Shown piece after piece: positions 39,204 to 49,116 of a DNA stretch of 64,000 nucleotides; positions within the stretch are counted from its first letter, which is position 1; the number at the start of each line of letters is the position of its first letter. Below the pieces are notes generated by a model. The model was given only the letters and a program-made list of their open reading frames with translations, was not told the origin of the DNA and ran no database searches. A program made the translations under genes and the position numbers. The DNA lies in contig NZ_FNEM01000020.1 in assembly GCF_900100175.1 (NCBI RefSeq), positions 1-64,000 on the forward strand. The letters run 5' to 3'. The DNA comes from Ferrimonas sediminum. GTDB taxonomy: Bacteria; Pseudomonadota; Gammaproteobacteria; Enterobacterales; Shewanellaceae.

Positions 39204-39205
39204 CC

Positions 39206-39325
39206 TCAGTGTTGCAGGCGCGGTTCATCGTCCTCGACCAGCGCCAACTGCGGCCGGGCCAGGTTGAACACCTTCACCACCGACGGGTCGATTTTTTTCT
39301 TGCCATCGTCAAAGTCAAAACTGCA
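39206..39325 (-). pseudogene. Possible gene remnant downstream of sco
   Basis: An open frame of 39 codons ends in TGA (39206-39208) and contains the protein-like segment DDGKKKIDPSVVKVFNLARP, but it has no in-frame start codon and begins right after a TGA (39326-39328). It may be the 3' end of a lost gene. I do not recognise it. The 182-bp gap 39170-39351 shows nothing else except a weak hairpin near 39325-39345 that could end sco. Confidence 0.25.
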
Positions 39326-39351
39326 TCAAGAGCGATGCTCGAGTACAAGCT

Positions 39352-39975
39352 TTAACTGCGAAAACGGGCGATCGCCGGCAGGTCCGCCTTTAGATGCGCC
39401 ATCGACACCAACCGCAACGCCCCGACGCCTCCCTGTGGCCGGAAGATCGCCTCCAGTTGCCCCTGTGGATTGATCAATACGATGTCGGCACTGTGGTCCA
39501 CCGAATAGCCATCGGCGCCGTCACTGTCGACCATGGCGTACATCAATCCCAGGCTGCGGCTTAGGGCAAACAACTGACTGTGCTCACCGGTCACGGCCCG
39601 AAAAGCCGGGTTGAAATAGCCCACGTACTGATGCAGGCGGTCACTGCTGTCCCGCTGCGGGTCCACCGACATCAACACCACCTGCAGGTTCAGCTGCTGC
39701 GCCAGTGGCGGATAGGCCGACGCCAGCCGCGCCATGGTGCTGGGGCAGACGTCCGGGCAGGAGGTGAACCCCATAAACAACAGGGTCCAGTGACCACGCA
39801 GGCTGTCATTGCCATAGGGCTGGCCCAGATCATCGGTCAGTTCAAAGGCCACCAGTTCCCGCGGCTCTGGCAGCCACAAGGCCGACACCCTGGGCGGTTG
39901 CTGACCGCTCCAGGCCAGAAACAATCCGGCCAGCAAGGCCACTGCGGCTACGCCGCCATACAGCCAGCGCATCAC
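39352..39975 (-). CDS. SCO1/SenC copper chaperone
   Basis: Membrane-anchored periplasmic thioredoxin-fold protein that loads copper into the CuA site of cytochrome oxidase subunit II. 207 aa with one N-terminal helix, the copper motif [12 protein letters not shown] (CxxxC) and the third ligand His in [13 protein letters not shown]. Last gene of the cox operon; it overlaps ctaB by 4 bp. Confidence 0.94.
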   Translation of the reverse strand: MMRWLYGGVAAVALLAGLFLAWSGQQPPRVSALWLPEPRELVAFELTDDLGQPYGNDSLRGHWTLLFMGFTSCPDVCPSTMARLASAYPPLAQQLNLQVVLMSVDPQRDSSDRLHQYVGYFNPAFRAVTGEHSQLFALSRSLGLMYAMVDSDGADGYSVDHSADIVLINPQGQLEAIFRPQGGVGALRLVSMAHLKADLPAIARFRS

Positions 39976-40877
39976 AGCCCCACCGGCAAGTAGTGATCCA
40001 CCAGCAGTAGCACAAACAGGGCCAGCAACTGCCAGATGGAAAACAGGAACAACTTAATAGCCGAATCCGGCTTGGGGCTGTACTTCAGTTGCCAGGCTTT
40101 CACCAGGAACCACAGGCTCAGTACGGTAGAACCCAGCAGGTAGATGCCCCCACTCATCCCCACCAACACCGGCAACATGCAGGCGATCACCAGCAAGAAG
40201 CTGTACAACAAAATGGAGGTTTTGGTGTATTCGATGCCATGGGTTACCGGCAACATCGGAATGTCGGCCTTGGCGTACTCATCCCGGCGGTGCACCGCCA
40301 GGGCCCAGAAATGGGGTGGCGTCCAGGTAAAGATGATGATCACCAGCAGCAAACCGTGGCCATGGAAATCACCGGTGACACTGGTCCAGCCCAACAGCGG
40401 CGGCATCGCCCCCGCCAGGCCGCCGATAACGATATTCTGCGGCGTCGCCCGCTTCAGAAAACCGGTGTAAACCAAGGCATAGCCCACCAGACTCGCCAGG
40501 GTCAGCCAGGCGGTGAGGGGATTCACGAACCCATACAGAATGACAAACCCCAGGCTGCCGATAGCGGCGGCAAACACACCACCCTGAAGCGGGGAGACCC
40601 GACCGGTGGCCACCGGTCGATTGTGGGTCCGGGCCATGATGGTGTCGATGCGCCGATCCAGCAGGTGATTCACCGCCGCCGCGGCCCCGGCCATCAGGCC
40701 GATCCCGGTCAATCCCAGCACCAGAGTTGGCAGCGCTACCCAACCGGGGGAAGCCAGGGCCATCCCCACCAGGGCAGTCACCAGCATCAGCAGCACCACC
40801 TTGGGTTTGGTCATCTCCAGGTAGTCTCGCCAGATCAGTCCCGGGCTTCGCTTACTCCATCCTATGGCTTTCAACAT
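39972..40877 (-). CDS. ctaB: Protoheme IX farnesyltransferase (heme O synthase)
   Basis: UbiA-type prenyltransferase that converts heme B to heme O, the first step to heme A. About 301 aa with roughly nine membrane helices and the metal-binding loops [19 protein letters not shown] and [10 protein letters not shown]...[13 protein letters not shown] chose ATG 40877 ([10 protein letters not shown]); an open frame runs further upstream but only antisense-like text lies there. It overlaps ctaA by 7 bp. Confidence 0.95.
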   Translation of the reverse strand: MLKAIGWSKRSPGLIWRDYLEMTKPKVVLLMLVTALVGMALASPGWVALPTLVLGLTGIGLMAGAAAAVNHLLDRRIDTIMARTHNRPVATGRVSPLQGGVFAAAIGSLGFVILYGFVNPLTAWLTLASLVGYALVYTGFLKRATPQNIVIGGLAGAMPPLLGWTSVTGDFHGHGLLLVIIIFTWTPPHFWALAVHRRDEYAKADIPMLPVTHGIEYTKTSILLYSFLLVIACMLPVLVGMSGGIYLLGSTVLSLWFLVKAWQLKYSPKPDSAIKLFLFSIWQLLALFVLLLVDHYLPVGL

Positions 40878-41854
40878 GGCACTCTCTCCCTCTGGGTCGC
40901 CGACAGCCGGCTTCGGACTCGATAATTGGTGCACACCAGGGTCATCACCAGCAACGCGGCGCCGCCGTTGTGCGCCACCGCCACCGCCAGTGGCAACTGC
41001 CACACCACGTTGGCCAGGCCCAGTCCGACCTGGATCAGGGTCAACACCGCTATTGCGGTGCCCCAACGGCTCAGCTCCGGTCGGCGCACCAGTCGCAGTG
41101 CCAGCCACAGCAACAACGCCGCCGTCACCAACGCCCACAAGCGGTGGCTGACGTGAATGGTCATTCGGGCTCCGTAATCCAGGGTGCCGAACTCATAGCT
41201 ACTGGCCGCAGGCTGTATCAGGCGAAACGCGTTCACCGGATCCCACTGCTGCCACCAGTTGCCTTCGCACACCGGCAAGGTGGTACACACAACCGCCGCG
41301 TAGTTGGCCGACGTCCAGCCACCCAGCGCAACCTGCAGCACCAGCGCCAATAGGGCCACCGCCGCCAACGGCGCCAGGCCGGTGGCCTGGGAATCCGGTT
41401 CCCCGGGTTGGCGTCGCATCCACAACAACCCCAGCAATGACAACAGCGTCAGCCCACCCAGCAGGTGACCCATCACCACCACCGGCATCAGATTCAGGGT
41501 CACGGTCCACATCCCCAACGCCCCCTGGAACAGCACCAGCGCCAGCAGCATCACTCCGTGGCCACGCTGGGGCGTGCGCCAACTCAGCAGGGCAATGGCC
41601 ACGATCATCAGTCCCAGTAAGCTGGCGATGTAACGATGGCCCATCTCGGCCCAGGCCTTAGCCATCTCCAGCGGCCGATCCGGGAAGCGGCTCAGGGCCA
41701 GTGCTTCGTTGGCCTTGGCCTCGACCGGCGTTAAAAACCCATAGCAGCCTGGCCAGTCGGGGCAACCGAGGCCGGCGTCGGTCAGGCGGGTAAAGGCACC
41801 GACCACTATCACCACAAAGGCCAGCGCCGCGGTGGCCAGGATCAATCGATTCAT
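40871..41854 (-). CDS. ctaA: Heme A synthase (COX15/CtaA family)
   Basis: Oxidises the C8 methyl of heme O to the formyl group of heme A. 327 aa, eight predicted helices. The start ([20 protein letters not shown]) has the cysteine pair and the conserved Asp/Thr-rich loop. Histidines appear in [32 protein letters not shown] and [10 protein letters not shown]. It overlaps ctaB and is 9 bp after the thioredoxin-like gene. Confidence 0.94.
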   Translation of the reverse strand: MNRLILATAALAFVVIVVGAFTRLTDAGLGCPDWPGCYGFLTPVEAKANEALALSRFPDRPLEMAKAWAEMGHRYIASLLGLMIVAIALLSWRTPQRGHGVMLLALVLFQGALGMWTVTLNLMPVVVMGHLLGGLTLLSLLGLLWMRRQPGEPDSQATGLAPLAAVALLALVLQVALGGWTSANYAAVVCTTLPVCEGNWWQQWDPVNAFRLIQPAASSYEFGTLDYGARMTIHVSHRLWALVTAALLLWLALRLVRRPELSRWGTAIAVLTLIQVGLGLANVVWQLPLAVAVAHNGGAALLVMTLVCTNYRVRSRLSATQRERVPC

Positions 41855-41863
41855 CGGCTCCCC

Positions 41864-42403
41864 TCAGCCCACCCGGGACAGTTTCAGCAACTTGCGCATG
41901 TCTGCCAGCAGGTGTTTGCCCTGCAGGATCTGCGCACCCTGACCCTGCACCGCGCCATACCCCATCACCCACTGGCCCAGAGGGTCGACGATCACCAGGG
42001 TCTGCTCAGTCAACGCCGACTTCACCGCGTCATTGGCCCGGGCCAGCAGGAAGCCTTTCTCCATCAGCACCTGGGCCAGCTCCGGCCGCTGCTGATGATA
42101 AAAGACCACCGCATTGACCCGATCCCGTTCGCGGCCAAGGGCCTGCAGCACTTTCTGCATCGCGGTCAGGCGGTCTTCGCAACCAGCATCGCATTGGGAG
42201 GGCAGCAGATACAGCATCTGCCATTGCTGTTCGACCGGGTTCGGCTGGGCCAGCGAGCGGTAGTGCAGCCCCGACAGCAGTTGGCCTTTGTTGGTGGCAC
42301 CGCCTTGATACCAGCCCAGCTGCAGCACCAGCAGGGCGGTTAAGAACGGCGCCAGAAACACCACCAGCAACAGCATTAACGGTTTGCGGTTACGGGAGTT
42401 CAT
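41864..42403 (-). CDS. Membrane-anchored thioredoxin-fold protein of the cox operon, function unassigned
   Basis: 179 aa from ATG 42403, which has AGGAG 5 bp upstream. One N-terminal membrane helix (about residues 9-31) precedes a periplasmic domain with the motif QCDAGCEDRL. That is a C-x3-C as in Sco-type copper chaperones, followed by a helix and the strand VIVDPLGQWVMGYG. Its position between surf1 and ctaA suggests a second Sco-like or redox assembly factor for the oxidase. A similar uncharacterised gene is common in cox clusters of marine gammaproteobacteria as I recall them. Confidence 0.75.
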   Translation of the reverse strand: MNSRNRKPLMLLLVVFLAPFLTALLVLQLGWYQGGATNKGQLLSGLHYRSLAQPNPVEQQWQMLYLLPSQCDAGCEDRLTAMQKVLQALGRERDRVNAVVFYHQQRPELAQVLMEKGFLLARANDAVKSALTEQTLVIVDPLGQWVMGYGAVQGQGAQILQGKHLLADMRKLLKLSRVG

Positions 42404-42512
42404 GATTGCTCCTCTCATAATCGGGGCGCGGCGACACCGGCCACCGGTTACAGACAATTCAGGACTCTCCTCCCATTACCGCTAGGGGGAGACAACAGTG
42501 ATACAGATCACA

Positions 42513-43223
42513 CTATCTGGCTTGTTGCAGCGACGCAAGAGGCCGCTGCCGGCGCCAGAGCAGATAAACGATTACCAACCACGCCGTTGCCAGACCAAAC
42601 CACTGCACCGCGTAGCCTTTGTGCTTATCCGGGCTCATGGATATCGGCCGCCAGTGGCGAATAAACCCAATCTCGGCCGGCTGATCGACAAACAGCAGAT
42701 AGGGAAGCAGCGGCTGCCGCAACATCTGCTCAATTTCTTCGAAATTCACCGCCTGAATGCGGATCTTAGCCCCAGGTTCCCCGTGAGCCTGAGTGGACAG
42801 TGGATTGTGTCCCGGCCGGTACAAGCGCCCCGACACCGGCAACGTCGCCGGCAATTCTGGCAGGGCCGGCAGTTGATTCCTGCTTAGACCGGCGGCCACA
42901 AAGCCCAAGTCCAGCAACAACAGCGGCGCCTCCGCCCCAACCACCACCGGCTGCAGCCACTGGTAGCCCACCTGACCATTGAGGGTCCGGTTATCCAGCA
43001 GCAGCGGCGGCAGCGCCTGTGGCTGCACGGACACTGTCAGGCCAAAACCCGCCACATCGGCGGTGGCCTGCACCTGGCTCCAGCTCAACGTTCGCTGCGC
43101 CCGTTGCTGCAGTTGTTGCTGCAGCTGCTGCTTGGTGTCGGCCCGTTGCAGCTGCCACCAGCCCAGCTTGACCAGTGCACAAAATACCGCCAGAGTAATC
43201 AAAGGGAACCACCAATACTTCAT
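42513..43223 (-). CDS. SURF1-family cytochrome oxidase assembly protein
   Basis: Assembly factor that helps insert heme A into subunit I. 236 aa from ATG 43223 (MKYWWFPL). Two membrane helices at the ends (about 5-22 and 205-225) with a periplasmic loop between. Typical features are LGWWQLQRADTKQ at the first helix, GYQWLQPVV and the late HKGYAVQWFGLATAWLVIVYL. The frame stays open far upstream, but that stretch is antisense to other genes. Its start codon lies 25 bp from the oppositely oriented DUF2909 gene. Confidence 0.9.
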   Translation of the reverse strand: MKYWWFPLITLAVFCALVKLGWWQLQRADTKQQLQQQLQQRAQRTLSWSQVQATADVAGFGLTVSVQPQALPPLLLDNRTLNGQVGYQWLQPVVVGAEAPLLLLDLGFVAAGLSRNQLPALPELPATLPVSGRLYRPGHNPLSTQAHGEPGAKIRIQAVNFEEIEQMLRQPLLPYLLFVDQPAEIGFIRHWRPISMSPDKHKGYAVQWFGLATAWLVIVYLLWRRQRPLASLQQAR

Positions 43224-43247
43224 ACAAATCCCGACTAAGGAAGGTCC

Positions 43248-43463
43248 ATGCAAATTGTGTTGAAACTGCTGCTTGTGGCGTTGCTGCTGTTCATTGTATT
43301 TAACCTGGGCCGGGCCCTGGTGCTGATGCTCAAAGACGACAACAGCAACCACAACATGAGTCAGTATCTGGGCCGGCGCGTGGCCCTGTCCGCCTTTGTG
43401 GTGGTGCTGCTGATACTGGCGTTGATGGGGGGCTGGCTGCAGCCAAACCCCCGCCCCTATTAA
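43248..43463 (+). CDS. DUF2909-type twin-helix membrane protein
   Basis: 71 aa with two hydrophobic helices (residues 4-27 and 46-65) around a short polar loop with DDNSNHNMSQYLGRRVA. It matches the small proteins filed as DUF2909, which often lie in cytochrome oxidase clusters; their role is unknown. Here it is transcribed against the cox operon, in the gap between coxC and surf1, with its last 4 bases overlapping the coxC stop. AAGG lies just before the start. Confidence 0.82.
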   Translation: MQIVLKLLLVALLLFIVFNLGRALVLMLKDDNSNHNMSQYLGRRVALSAFVVVLLILALMGGWLQPNPRPY

Positions 43464-44332
43464 AGGATGTAGACGAACACAAACAGCAACAGCCACACCA
43501 CGTCGACAAAATGCCAATACCAGGAACTGGCCTGGAAAGCGAAATGCTTCTGCGGCGTGAAGTGTCCCTTCACCACCCGCACAAACATGGTGATCAACAT
43601 GATGGTTCCCAGGGTCACGTGCAGGCCGTGAAACCCGGTCAACAGGAAGAAGGTGTTGCCATACACCCCGGAACTCAGGGTCAGATTCATCTCCTGATAG
43701 GCGTGAAGGTACTCTTCGCCCTGCAGCACCAAAAAGCCCAGGCCCAGCAACACCGTGGCGCCCAGCCACCCAATCAGCGGCCGACGCCGATCCTGCTCCA
43801 GAGCCACATGGGCGAAATGCAGGGTCACCGACGAGGTCAGCAAGATCAAGGTGTTGTACAGCGGTAGCCCCTGCCAACCCATGGCCTGGGTGGTGTCGCC
43901 ACCCGGGGTGGTGACCAGGGGCCACATCGCTTCAAAGGCGGGCCACAACACCTCGTGGGTCATGGCGTTGTTACCGGCGCCCCCTAACCAGGGCACCGCC
44001 ACCATGCGGGCATAAAACAGGGCGCCGAAGAAGGCGCCGAAAAACATCACCTCGGAGAAGATAAACCAGGACATCCCCTGGCGAAACGAGCGATCCATCT
44101 GCCTGGAGTACAAGCCGGCCATGGACTCATTGATCACCGTGCCAAACCAGCCGATCACCATCACCACAATCACGGCAATGCCGGACAGCAAGACATAACC
44201 AAAGATGCCGGTATCGCCACTCTTGAGGCCACCCACGTAGTTGCCGGCGCCCAGGGCAATAAGAAACAGGCCGATGGCGCCGACAATGGGCCAGTAGCTC
44301 TGTTCCGGGACGTAGTACTTTTCATGTTTCAT
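43460..44332 (-). CDS. coxC: Cytochrome c oxidase subunit III
   Basis: 290 aa with seven predicted helices. Typical: FFGAFFGALFYARM, the conserved Glu-rich HFAHVALEQ region, GEEYLHAYQEMNLTLSSGVYGNTFFLLTGFHGLHV and WYWHFVDVVWLLLFV. I chose ATG 44332 (MKHEKYYVPEQ), which has AAGGAGAG 7 bp upstream; a GTG at 44353 would overlap ctaG. Confidence 0.96.
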   Translation of the reverse strand: MKHEKYYVPEQSYWPIVGAIGLFLIALGAGNYVGGLKSGDTGIFGYVLLSGIAVIVVMVIGWFGTVINESMAGLYSRQMDRSFRQGMSWFIFSEVMFFGAFFGALFYARMVAVPWLGGAGNNAMTHEVLWPAFEAMWPLVTTPGGDTTQAMGWQGLPLYNTLILLTSSVTLHFAHVALEQDRRRPLIGWLGATVLLGLGFLVLQGEEYLHAYQEMNLTLSSGVYGNTFFLLTGFHGLHVTLGTIMLITMFVRVVKGHFTPQKHFAFQASSWYWHFVDVVWLLLFVFVYIL

Positions 44333-44345
44333 CGAATTGCTCTCC

Positions 44346-44885
44346 TTAGCCACGCTCGTTGGCCTGGTCGGTCACGTTGTAGAGCGTGTATGACAGGGTC
44401 AGGGTCTGAATCTCCTCCGGCAGGGCCGGATCCAGATAGAACAGCAACGGCATCTGGGTTTCTGCCCCCGCCTCCAGGGGCTGGTGGTTAAAGCAGAAGC
44501 ACTCAATTTTGGAAAAATAGAGCGCCCCCTGCCCCGGCGTGACCGACGGTATCGCCTGACCAATAATGTCGCGTTGGGAAAGATTGCGCGCCAGAAAGGC
44601 CACCTGGCGGGTCTCCCCGGGGTGTACCTGGATGCGGTTAACCTCCGGCTCAAACTGCCAGGGCATGTCGCTGTGCACCGAAGTGATGAACTCCACGGTA
44701 ACCAGGCGCTGACTGTCCACCTGATCACTGCTGGCGGCGGCGGTCTGGCGAGTTTTGCCATTGATGCCGGTGATGTCGCAGAAGACGTCATACAGCGGCA
44801 CTAGGGCAAAGCCGAAACCAAACATCGCCACCGTCACCAGCAGCAACCGGGTCACCAGCCGTCGATTGGCATTAGGGACCGTCAT
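44346..44885 (-). CDS. ctaG: Cytochrome c oxidase assembly protein CtaG/Cox11
   Basis: Copper chaperone that delivers CuB to subunit I. 179 aa: one N-terminal helix followed by a periplasmic immunoglobulin-like domain with the copper motif ECFCFNHQ and the family's LVPLYDVFCDITGINGKT. It lies between coxA and coxC, 1 bp after coxA. Confidence 0.96.
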   Translation of the reverse strand: MTVPNANRRLVTRLLLVTVAMFGFGFALVPLYDVFCDITGINGKTRQTAAASSDQVDSQRLVTVEFITSVHSDMPWQFEPEVNRIQVHPGETRQVAFLARNLSQRDIIGQAIPSVTPGQGALYFSKIECFCFNHQPLEAGAETQMPLLFYLDPALPEEIQTLTLSYTLYNVTDQANERG

Positions 44886-44886
44886 C

Positions 44887-46500
44887 TCACGCCACCTTAG
44901 GGGGCGTATCGAAGGTATGCAGCGGTGCCGGCGACGCCACCGTCCACTCCAGCCCCTCAGCGCCGTCCCAGGGCTTGGCCGGCGCCTGCTGGCCGCCGCG
45001 AATGCACTTGATCACCAGGGCAAGGAAGATCAACTGCGACAAGCCAAAGGCAAAACCGCCGATGGACACAATCTGGTTGATGTCGGCGAACTGCAGGGCG
45101 TAATCCGGAATCCGTCTCGGCATGCCCGCCAAACCCAGGAAGTGCATGGGGAAGAACAGCACGTTCACCGACACCACCGAGCACCAGAAGTGCCACTTGG
45201 CCAGGCGCTCGCTGTACATGTGGCCGGTCCATTTCGGCAACCAGTAGTAGGCCGCCGCCATGATGGAGAACACCGCCCCCGTTACCAGTACGTAATGGAA
45301 ATGGGCCACCACAAAGTAGGTGTCGTGGTATTGGAAGTCCACCGGCGTAATCGCCAGCATCAAGCCGGACAGGCCACCGATGGTAAACAGCACAATGAAC
45401 GCCAGCGCAAACATCATCGGCGCCTCAAAGCTGATGGCTCCCCGCCACATGGTTGCCACCCAGTTGAACACCTTGACCCCGGTCGGCACGGAAATCAGCA
45501 TGGTGCAGTACATGAAGAACAACTCCGCCGCCACCGGCATGCCGGTGGTGAACATATGGTGGGCCCAGACAATGAAGGACAACAGGGCTATGGAGGCGGT
45601 GGCGTACACCATGGAGGCGTAACCGAAGAGCTTCTTACGGGAAAATGCGGGCACAATGGCGGAGATGATGCCGAACGCCGGCAAAATCATGATGTACACC
45701 TCAGGGTGACCAAAGAACCAGAAGATGTGCTGGAACATCACCGGGTCACCACCGCCGGCGGCATCGAAGAACGCGGTGCCGAAGTACTTATCGGTCAACA
45801 CCATGGTCACCGCACCCGCCAATACCGGCATCACCGCGATCAGCAGGAAAGCGGTAATCAGCCAGGTCCAGACAAACAGCGGCATCTTCATGTAGGTCAT
45901 GCCCGGAGCCCGCAGATTGACGATGGTCACAATGACATTGATGGCCCCCATGATGGAGCTGATGCCCATGATGTGCACCGAGAATACAAACAGCGCGGTG
46001 GAATCACCGCTGAAAGTGGTCGACAACGGCGCGTAGAAAGTCCAGCCAAATGCCGGGCCGCCCCCCTCCATAAACAGACTGCCGATCAGCAGGGCAAAGG
46101 CAAACGGCAGAATCCAGAAGCTCCAGTTGTTCAGCCGTGGCAGCGCCATGTCCGGGGCCCCGATCATCATCGGAATCATCCAGTTGGCCAGTCCGGTAAA
46201 CGCCGGCATCACCGCGCCGAACACCATCACCAGTCCATGGACCGTGGTCATCTGATTAAAAAAGTTGGGTTCCACCAGCTGCAGGCCAGGCTGAAACAGC
46301 TCCGCCCGAATCACCATCGCCATCGCCCCCCCCACCAGAAACATGGTGAAGCTGAACCACAGATACAGGGTACCGATCTCTTTATGGTTGGTGGTCAGCA
46401 ACCAGCGCTTCAGTCCCCGGCGGGGGGCATGATGGTGCTCCTGGTCATGGGTATCGATGTGGCCGACATCGGCCTGATTCTCTCTCGTTGCTAAAGTCAT
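44887..46500 (-). CDS. coxA: Cytochrome c oxidase subunit I
   Basis: Catalytic subunit with the low-spin heme and the heme a3-CuB centre. 537 aa, twelve helices. The CuB and cross-link region [17 protein letters not shown] (including the Glu of the D channel) and the HH pair in [14 protein letters not shown] are present, as is the heme-ligand His pair in [17 protein letters not shown]1-type oxidase by these features. It lies 10 bp after coxB. Confidence 0.98.
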   Translation of the reverse strand: MTLATRENQADVGHIDTHDQEHHHAPRRGLKRWLLTTNHKEIGTLYLWFSFTMFLVGGAMAMVIRAELFQPGLQLVEPNFFNQMTTVHGLVMVFGAVMPAFTGLANWMIPMMIGAPDMALPRLNNWSFWILPFAFALLIGSLFMEGGGPAFGWTFYAPLSTTFSGDSTALFVFSVHIMGISSIMGAINVIVTIVNLRAPGMTYMKMPLFVWTWLITAFLLIAVMPVLAGAVTMVLTDKYFGTAFFDAAGGGDPVMFQHIFWFFGHPEVYIMILPAFGIISAIVPAFSRKKLFGYASMVYATASIALLSFIVWAHHMFTTGMPVAAELFFMYCTMLISVPTGVKVFNWVATMWRGAISFEAPMMFALAFIVLFTIGGLSGLMLAITPVDFQYHDTYFVVAHFHYVLVTGAVFSIMAAAYYWLPKWTGHMYSERLAKWHFWCSVVSVNVLFFPMHFLGLAGMPRRIPDYALQFADINQIVSIGGFAFGLSQLIFLALVIKCIRGGQQAPAKPWDGAEGLEWTVASPAPLHTFDTPPKVA

Positions 46501-46510
46501 TGGCCTGCCC

Positions 46511-47632
46511 TCACTGTCCCTTGGAGGCGGCTACATCCGCCGTCTGTACCACATCGCCGGTGTCATTACCCCAGGCGTTTCGTTCGTAGGTGACCACCGC
46601 CGCCAGCTCCTTATTAGTCAACTGGGCCGCAAATGCCTGCATGGCGGTACCGGCCTTGCCGTGAACCACAATGTCGATGTGCGCCGCCACCTCGCCAAGG
46701 GCGATGGGGCTGTCTTTCAATGCCGGGAACACCCCCTGCAGGCCAGCGCCGTTAGGCATATGGCAGGCCGCGCACCGAGACAGGTACACCTGCTCTCCCA
46801 GGGTCATGCTCTCCTCCAGGGTCAGCGTCTGAGACAGGGCTTCGGTCTCCGCCTTTGCCGCTGCCGCTGCCGCCCCCTGCTGCTCTGCCAGCCACAGATC
46901 AAACTCCGCTTCCGGCAGCACCTCCACCACCACCGGCATAAAGCCGTGATCCTTACCGCACAGTTCGGCACACTGGCCCCGGTAGGTGCCAGGCTTGTCC
47001 ACCCGGGTCCAGGCTTCGTTGATGAACCCCGGGTTGGCGTCTTTTTTCACCGCGAAGGCCGGCACCCACCACGAGTGGATGACGTCGTCGGAGGTCATCA
47101 GGAATCGCACTTTGCGGTTGGCGGGAATCACCAGCGGCTTGTCCACTTCCAACAGGTAGTTTTCACCTTTGGCTTCGGCATCGCTGATTTGGCTCTGAGG
47201 CGTGGACAACAGGCTGAAAAACTCCACCCCCTGGTCGAAATACTTGTAATGCCACTTCCATTGGGAGCCGGTGATCTGAATGGTGAGATCGGACTGACTG
47301 GGATCTTCCATCGCCACCAGGGTTTTGGTGGCGGGCACCGCCATGACGATCAAAATAATGAACGGAATCACCGTCCACAAAATCTCAATCTTGGTGCTTT
47401 CATGGAAATTGGCGGGCACCGCGCCTTTGGATTTGCGATGGGCAATCAGGGAGTACAACATCACCCCGAACACCACAGCCGCAATGGCACAGCAGATATA
47501 GAAAATGGTCATGTGCAGGCCATATACCCGCTCACTGATGGCGGTCACGCCCGGGGTCAGATTGTAATCTGACTCGGCGACCGCCCACACTGGCATCAAG
47601 GCGATGATGGCCAGTAAAGCAATCCTTCTCAC
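46511..47632 (-). CDS. coxB: Cytochrome c oxidase subunit II with a fused cytochrome c domain
   Basis: 373 aa from GTG 47632, which has AGAGGAG 8 bp upstream. Signal peptide (PVWAVA-ES), two membrane helices, then the CuA domain with [15 protein letters not shown]. After a Glu/Ala-rich linker there is a C-terminal cytochrome c domain with the heme motif CAACH and a Met ligand downstream. The fusion defines a caa3-type layout. First gene of the operon coxB-coxA-ctaG-coxC...surf1-ctaA-ctaB-sco. Confidence 0.96.
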   Translation of the reverse strand: MRRIALLAIIALMPVWAVAESDYNLTPGVTAISERVYGLHMTIFYICCAIAAVVFGVMLYSLIAHRKSKGAVPANFHESTKIEILWTVIPFIILIVMAVPATKTLVAMEDPSQSDLTIQITGSQWKWHYKYFDQGVEFFSLLSTPQSQISDAEAKGENYLLEVDKPLVIPANRKVRFLMTSDDVIHSWWVPAFAVKKDANPGFINEAWTRVDKPGTYRGQCAELCGKDHGFMPVVVEVLPEAEFDLWLAEQQGAAAAAAKAETEALSQTLTLEESMTLGEQVYLSRCAACHMPNGAGLQGVFPALKDSPIALGEVAAHIDIVVHGKAGTAMQAFAAQLTNKELAAVVTYERNAWGNDTGDVVQTADVAASKGQ

Positions 47633-47650
47633 ATCAACTACTCCTCTGTG

Positions 47651-47667
47651 TATTGCATATCGCAATA
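47651..47667. promoter_or_regulatory. Inverted repeat just upstream of coxB
   Basis: TATTGC-ATATC-GCAATA, perfect 6-bp arms with a 5-nt centre, 19 bp before the coxB start. It could be an operator or a leader hairpin near the ribosome site. I cannot assign a regulator. Confidence 0.35.
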
Positions 47668-47822
47668 TCCAGAGAAGAGCAGCACAGTAAAGCTCAGCCC
47701 TATGAAGCTCCCCTCCCCTCAATCGGTTTGGGCACACCGCCGACGCTTATCCGCGCGGCCGTTACTCCTGCCTCACACAGTTCTTCGACTGTGTCTTTTC
47801 TAACCTAATGACATATCCCGAT

Positions 47823-47836
47823 TTGATCAAGATCAA
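47823..47836 (-). promoter_or_regulatory. FNR/EtrA-type box upstream of the cox operon
   Basis: TTGATCAAGATCAA is a perfect match to the FNR consensus TTGAT-N4-ATCAA, about 190 bp before coxB in the 385-bp gap to sulA. The right half of the box doubles as a plausible -35 (TTGATC) for a minus-strand promoter, which would mean repression without oxygen. The rest of the gap (47668-47822 and 47837-48017) holds an ACACAG/CTGTGT hairpin near 47775-47794 and a TTGAAC/GTTCAA inverted repeat near 47983-48000, and otherwise nothing I recognise. Confidence 0.7.
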
Positions 47837-48017
47837 GAATAGCACTCAATCCACGTATGCAAGGGCTAAAAAGAGGAAATGTCTTTATTTTGTTAATTGG
47901 CGAGAGAAAAGACTAAGGGTATGAAAAGGCGAATCAAATAACAGCAACCACTGCCGAATAGCGTTCATTATCGAAGACAGGCTTGAACGGGTTGTTCAAA
48001 CCAGCATTCCCTCGTCT

Positions 48018-48467
48018 TTAATGAATCCAGTTCGACACCAGTTGAGTGGTCATGCGGCTGGATTGAGACTGGAACAGGTAGCCGGAACACTCGGCACGCC
48101 GACTGGCCAGCTCCAACCGGCGCCAGTCACGGGCAGCAATGGTAGGCAGCCAGGCGACGACCGCACTGCAGGTGCGGCCAGACAGCGCCTGCTCCACCGC
48201 CCACTGGCCTTCAACGTCGTCCTGACAACGAACGATCAGAATGCGATCCATGGCAACCCCGGCGTTTTGCAGAATCTGCTTCCAGCCGAACGCTGGTGGA
48301 TTCACCAGCACCAGCCAGCGCTGTTTCTGACTCAACTCGGCCAGTTTCGGCGCCAATTCGGTCAGCGCCGCCGCGCCACTGTCCAGACGGGTCAGCTTGG
48401 GGTGGGTAGACCAGTTGCCCTGCCACAGGCCGGGATGACGAAACTGCGTTCCTTGCCGAGTCTTCAT
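48018..48467 (-). CDS. sulA: SOS cell division inhibitor SulA family protein
   Basis: 149 aa. Fits the RecA-like SulA fold that binds FtsZ and stops septation during the SOS response. Seen: WLVLVNPPAFGWKQILQNAGVAMDRILIV, typical of SulA, and SAVVAWLP further on. It starts at the lexA stop (1 bp overlap), so it is in a lexA-sulA operon as in pseudomonads and is controlled by the lexA SOS boxes. Confidence 0.88.
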   Translation of the reverse strand: MKTRQGTQFRHPGLWQGNWSTHPKLTRLDSGAAALTELAPKLAELSQKQRWLVLVNPPAFGWKQILQNAGVAMDRILIVRCQDDVEGQWAVEQALSGRTCSAVVAWLPTIAARDWRRLELASRRAECSGYLFQSQSSRMTTQLVSNWIH

Positions 48468-49087
48468 TATTGCAATCCTCCGTTTCGAATCACACCCACA
48501 GCCAGACCCTCAATACTCAGGGGCTCATGCTCCAGATCCACCACGATGGGCTGGTATTCACTGTTTTCGGCGTGCAGGTACACAAGGTTGTCCTTGCGCT
48601 GAAACCGTTTCACGGTGACGTCTTCGCCCACCCGGGCCACCACGATCTGGCCATTGTGGGCTTCCTGCTGGCTGTGAACCGCCAGCAGATCCCCGTCCAT
48701 GATGCCGATATCGACCATGGAGTCGCCACGCACCCGCAGCAGGTAGTCGGCGTTGGGGCGGAACATACTGGGATCCAACTGACAATGCTGTTCAATATGT
48801 TGCTGAGCCAGAATCGGCTCCCCCGCCGCCACCTGACCAATCAGCGGCAATCCCAGCTGCTCGGGCTCCGGCCCGGTGTCCAACAGGCGGATGCCGCGCG
48901 ACGTACCAGGGACAATTTCGATCACCTGCTTGCGCGCCAGCGCCTTCAGGTGCTCTTCGGCGGCATTAGCACTGCGAAACCCCAGACGTTTGGCGATCTC
49001 TGCACGAGTCGGCGGCATGCCGGTCTCCTGCATATGGTTGCGAATCAGTTCCAGCACCTGGGTCTGTCTCGGGGTCAACGGCTTCAT
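48467..49087 (-). CDS. lexA: SOS repressor LexA
   Basis: 206 aa. N-terminal winged helix ([34 protein letters not shown]), the Ala-Gly self-cleavage site in [10 protein letters not shown], the catalytic Ser in [13 protein letters not shown] and Lys in [17 protein letters not shown]. Two SOS boxes lie just upstream. Divergent from plsB as in E. coli, but dgkA is absent between them. Confidence 0.98.
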   Translation of the reverse strand: MKPLTPRQTQVLELIRNHMQETGMPPTRAEIAKRLGFRSANAAEEHLKALARKQVIEIVPGTSRGIRLLDTGPEPEQLGLPLIGQVAAGEPILAQQHIEQHCQLDPSMFRPNADYLLRVRGDSMVDIGIMDGDLLAVHSQQEAHNGQIVVARVGEDVTVKRFQRKDNLVYLHAENSEYQPIVVDLEHEPLSIEGLAVGVIRNGGLQ

Positions 49088-49095
49088 ATCTCTAC

Positions 49096-49111
49096 CTGTT
49101 TATCTATACAG
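49096..49111 (-). promoter_or_regulatory. SOS box 1 of lexA
   Basis: CTGTTTATCTATACAG matches the LexA consensus CTG-N10-CAG, with the typical TA-rich centre. Confidence 0.92.
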
Positions 49112-49116
49112 TACCA

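Noticed and set aside
43223-43925. N-terminal extension of surf1 to a 470-aa protein
   Set aside because: The upstream part lies antisense-like within other genes and lacks homology; MKYWWFPL at 43223 begins the normal first helix.
44755-46494. 579-codon His/Arg-rich open frame antisense to coxA
   Set aside because: coxA is certain; the antisense product is a mirror of its codon use.
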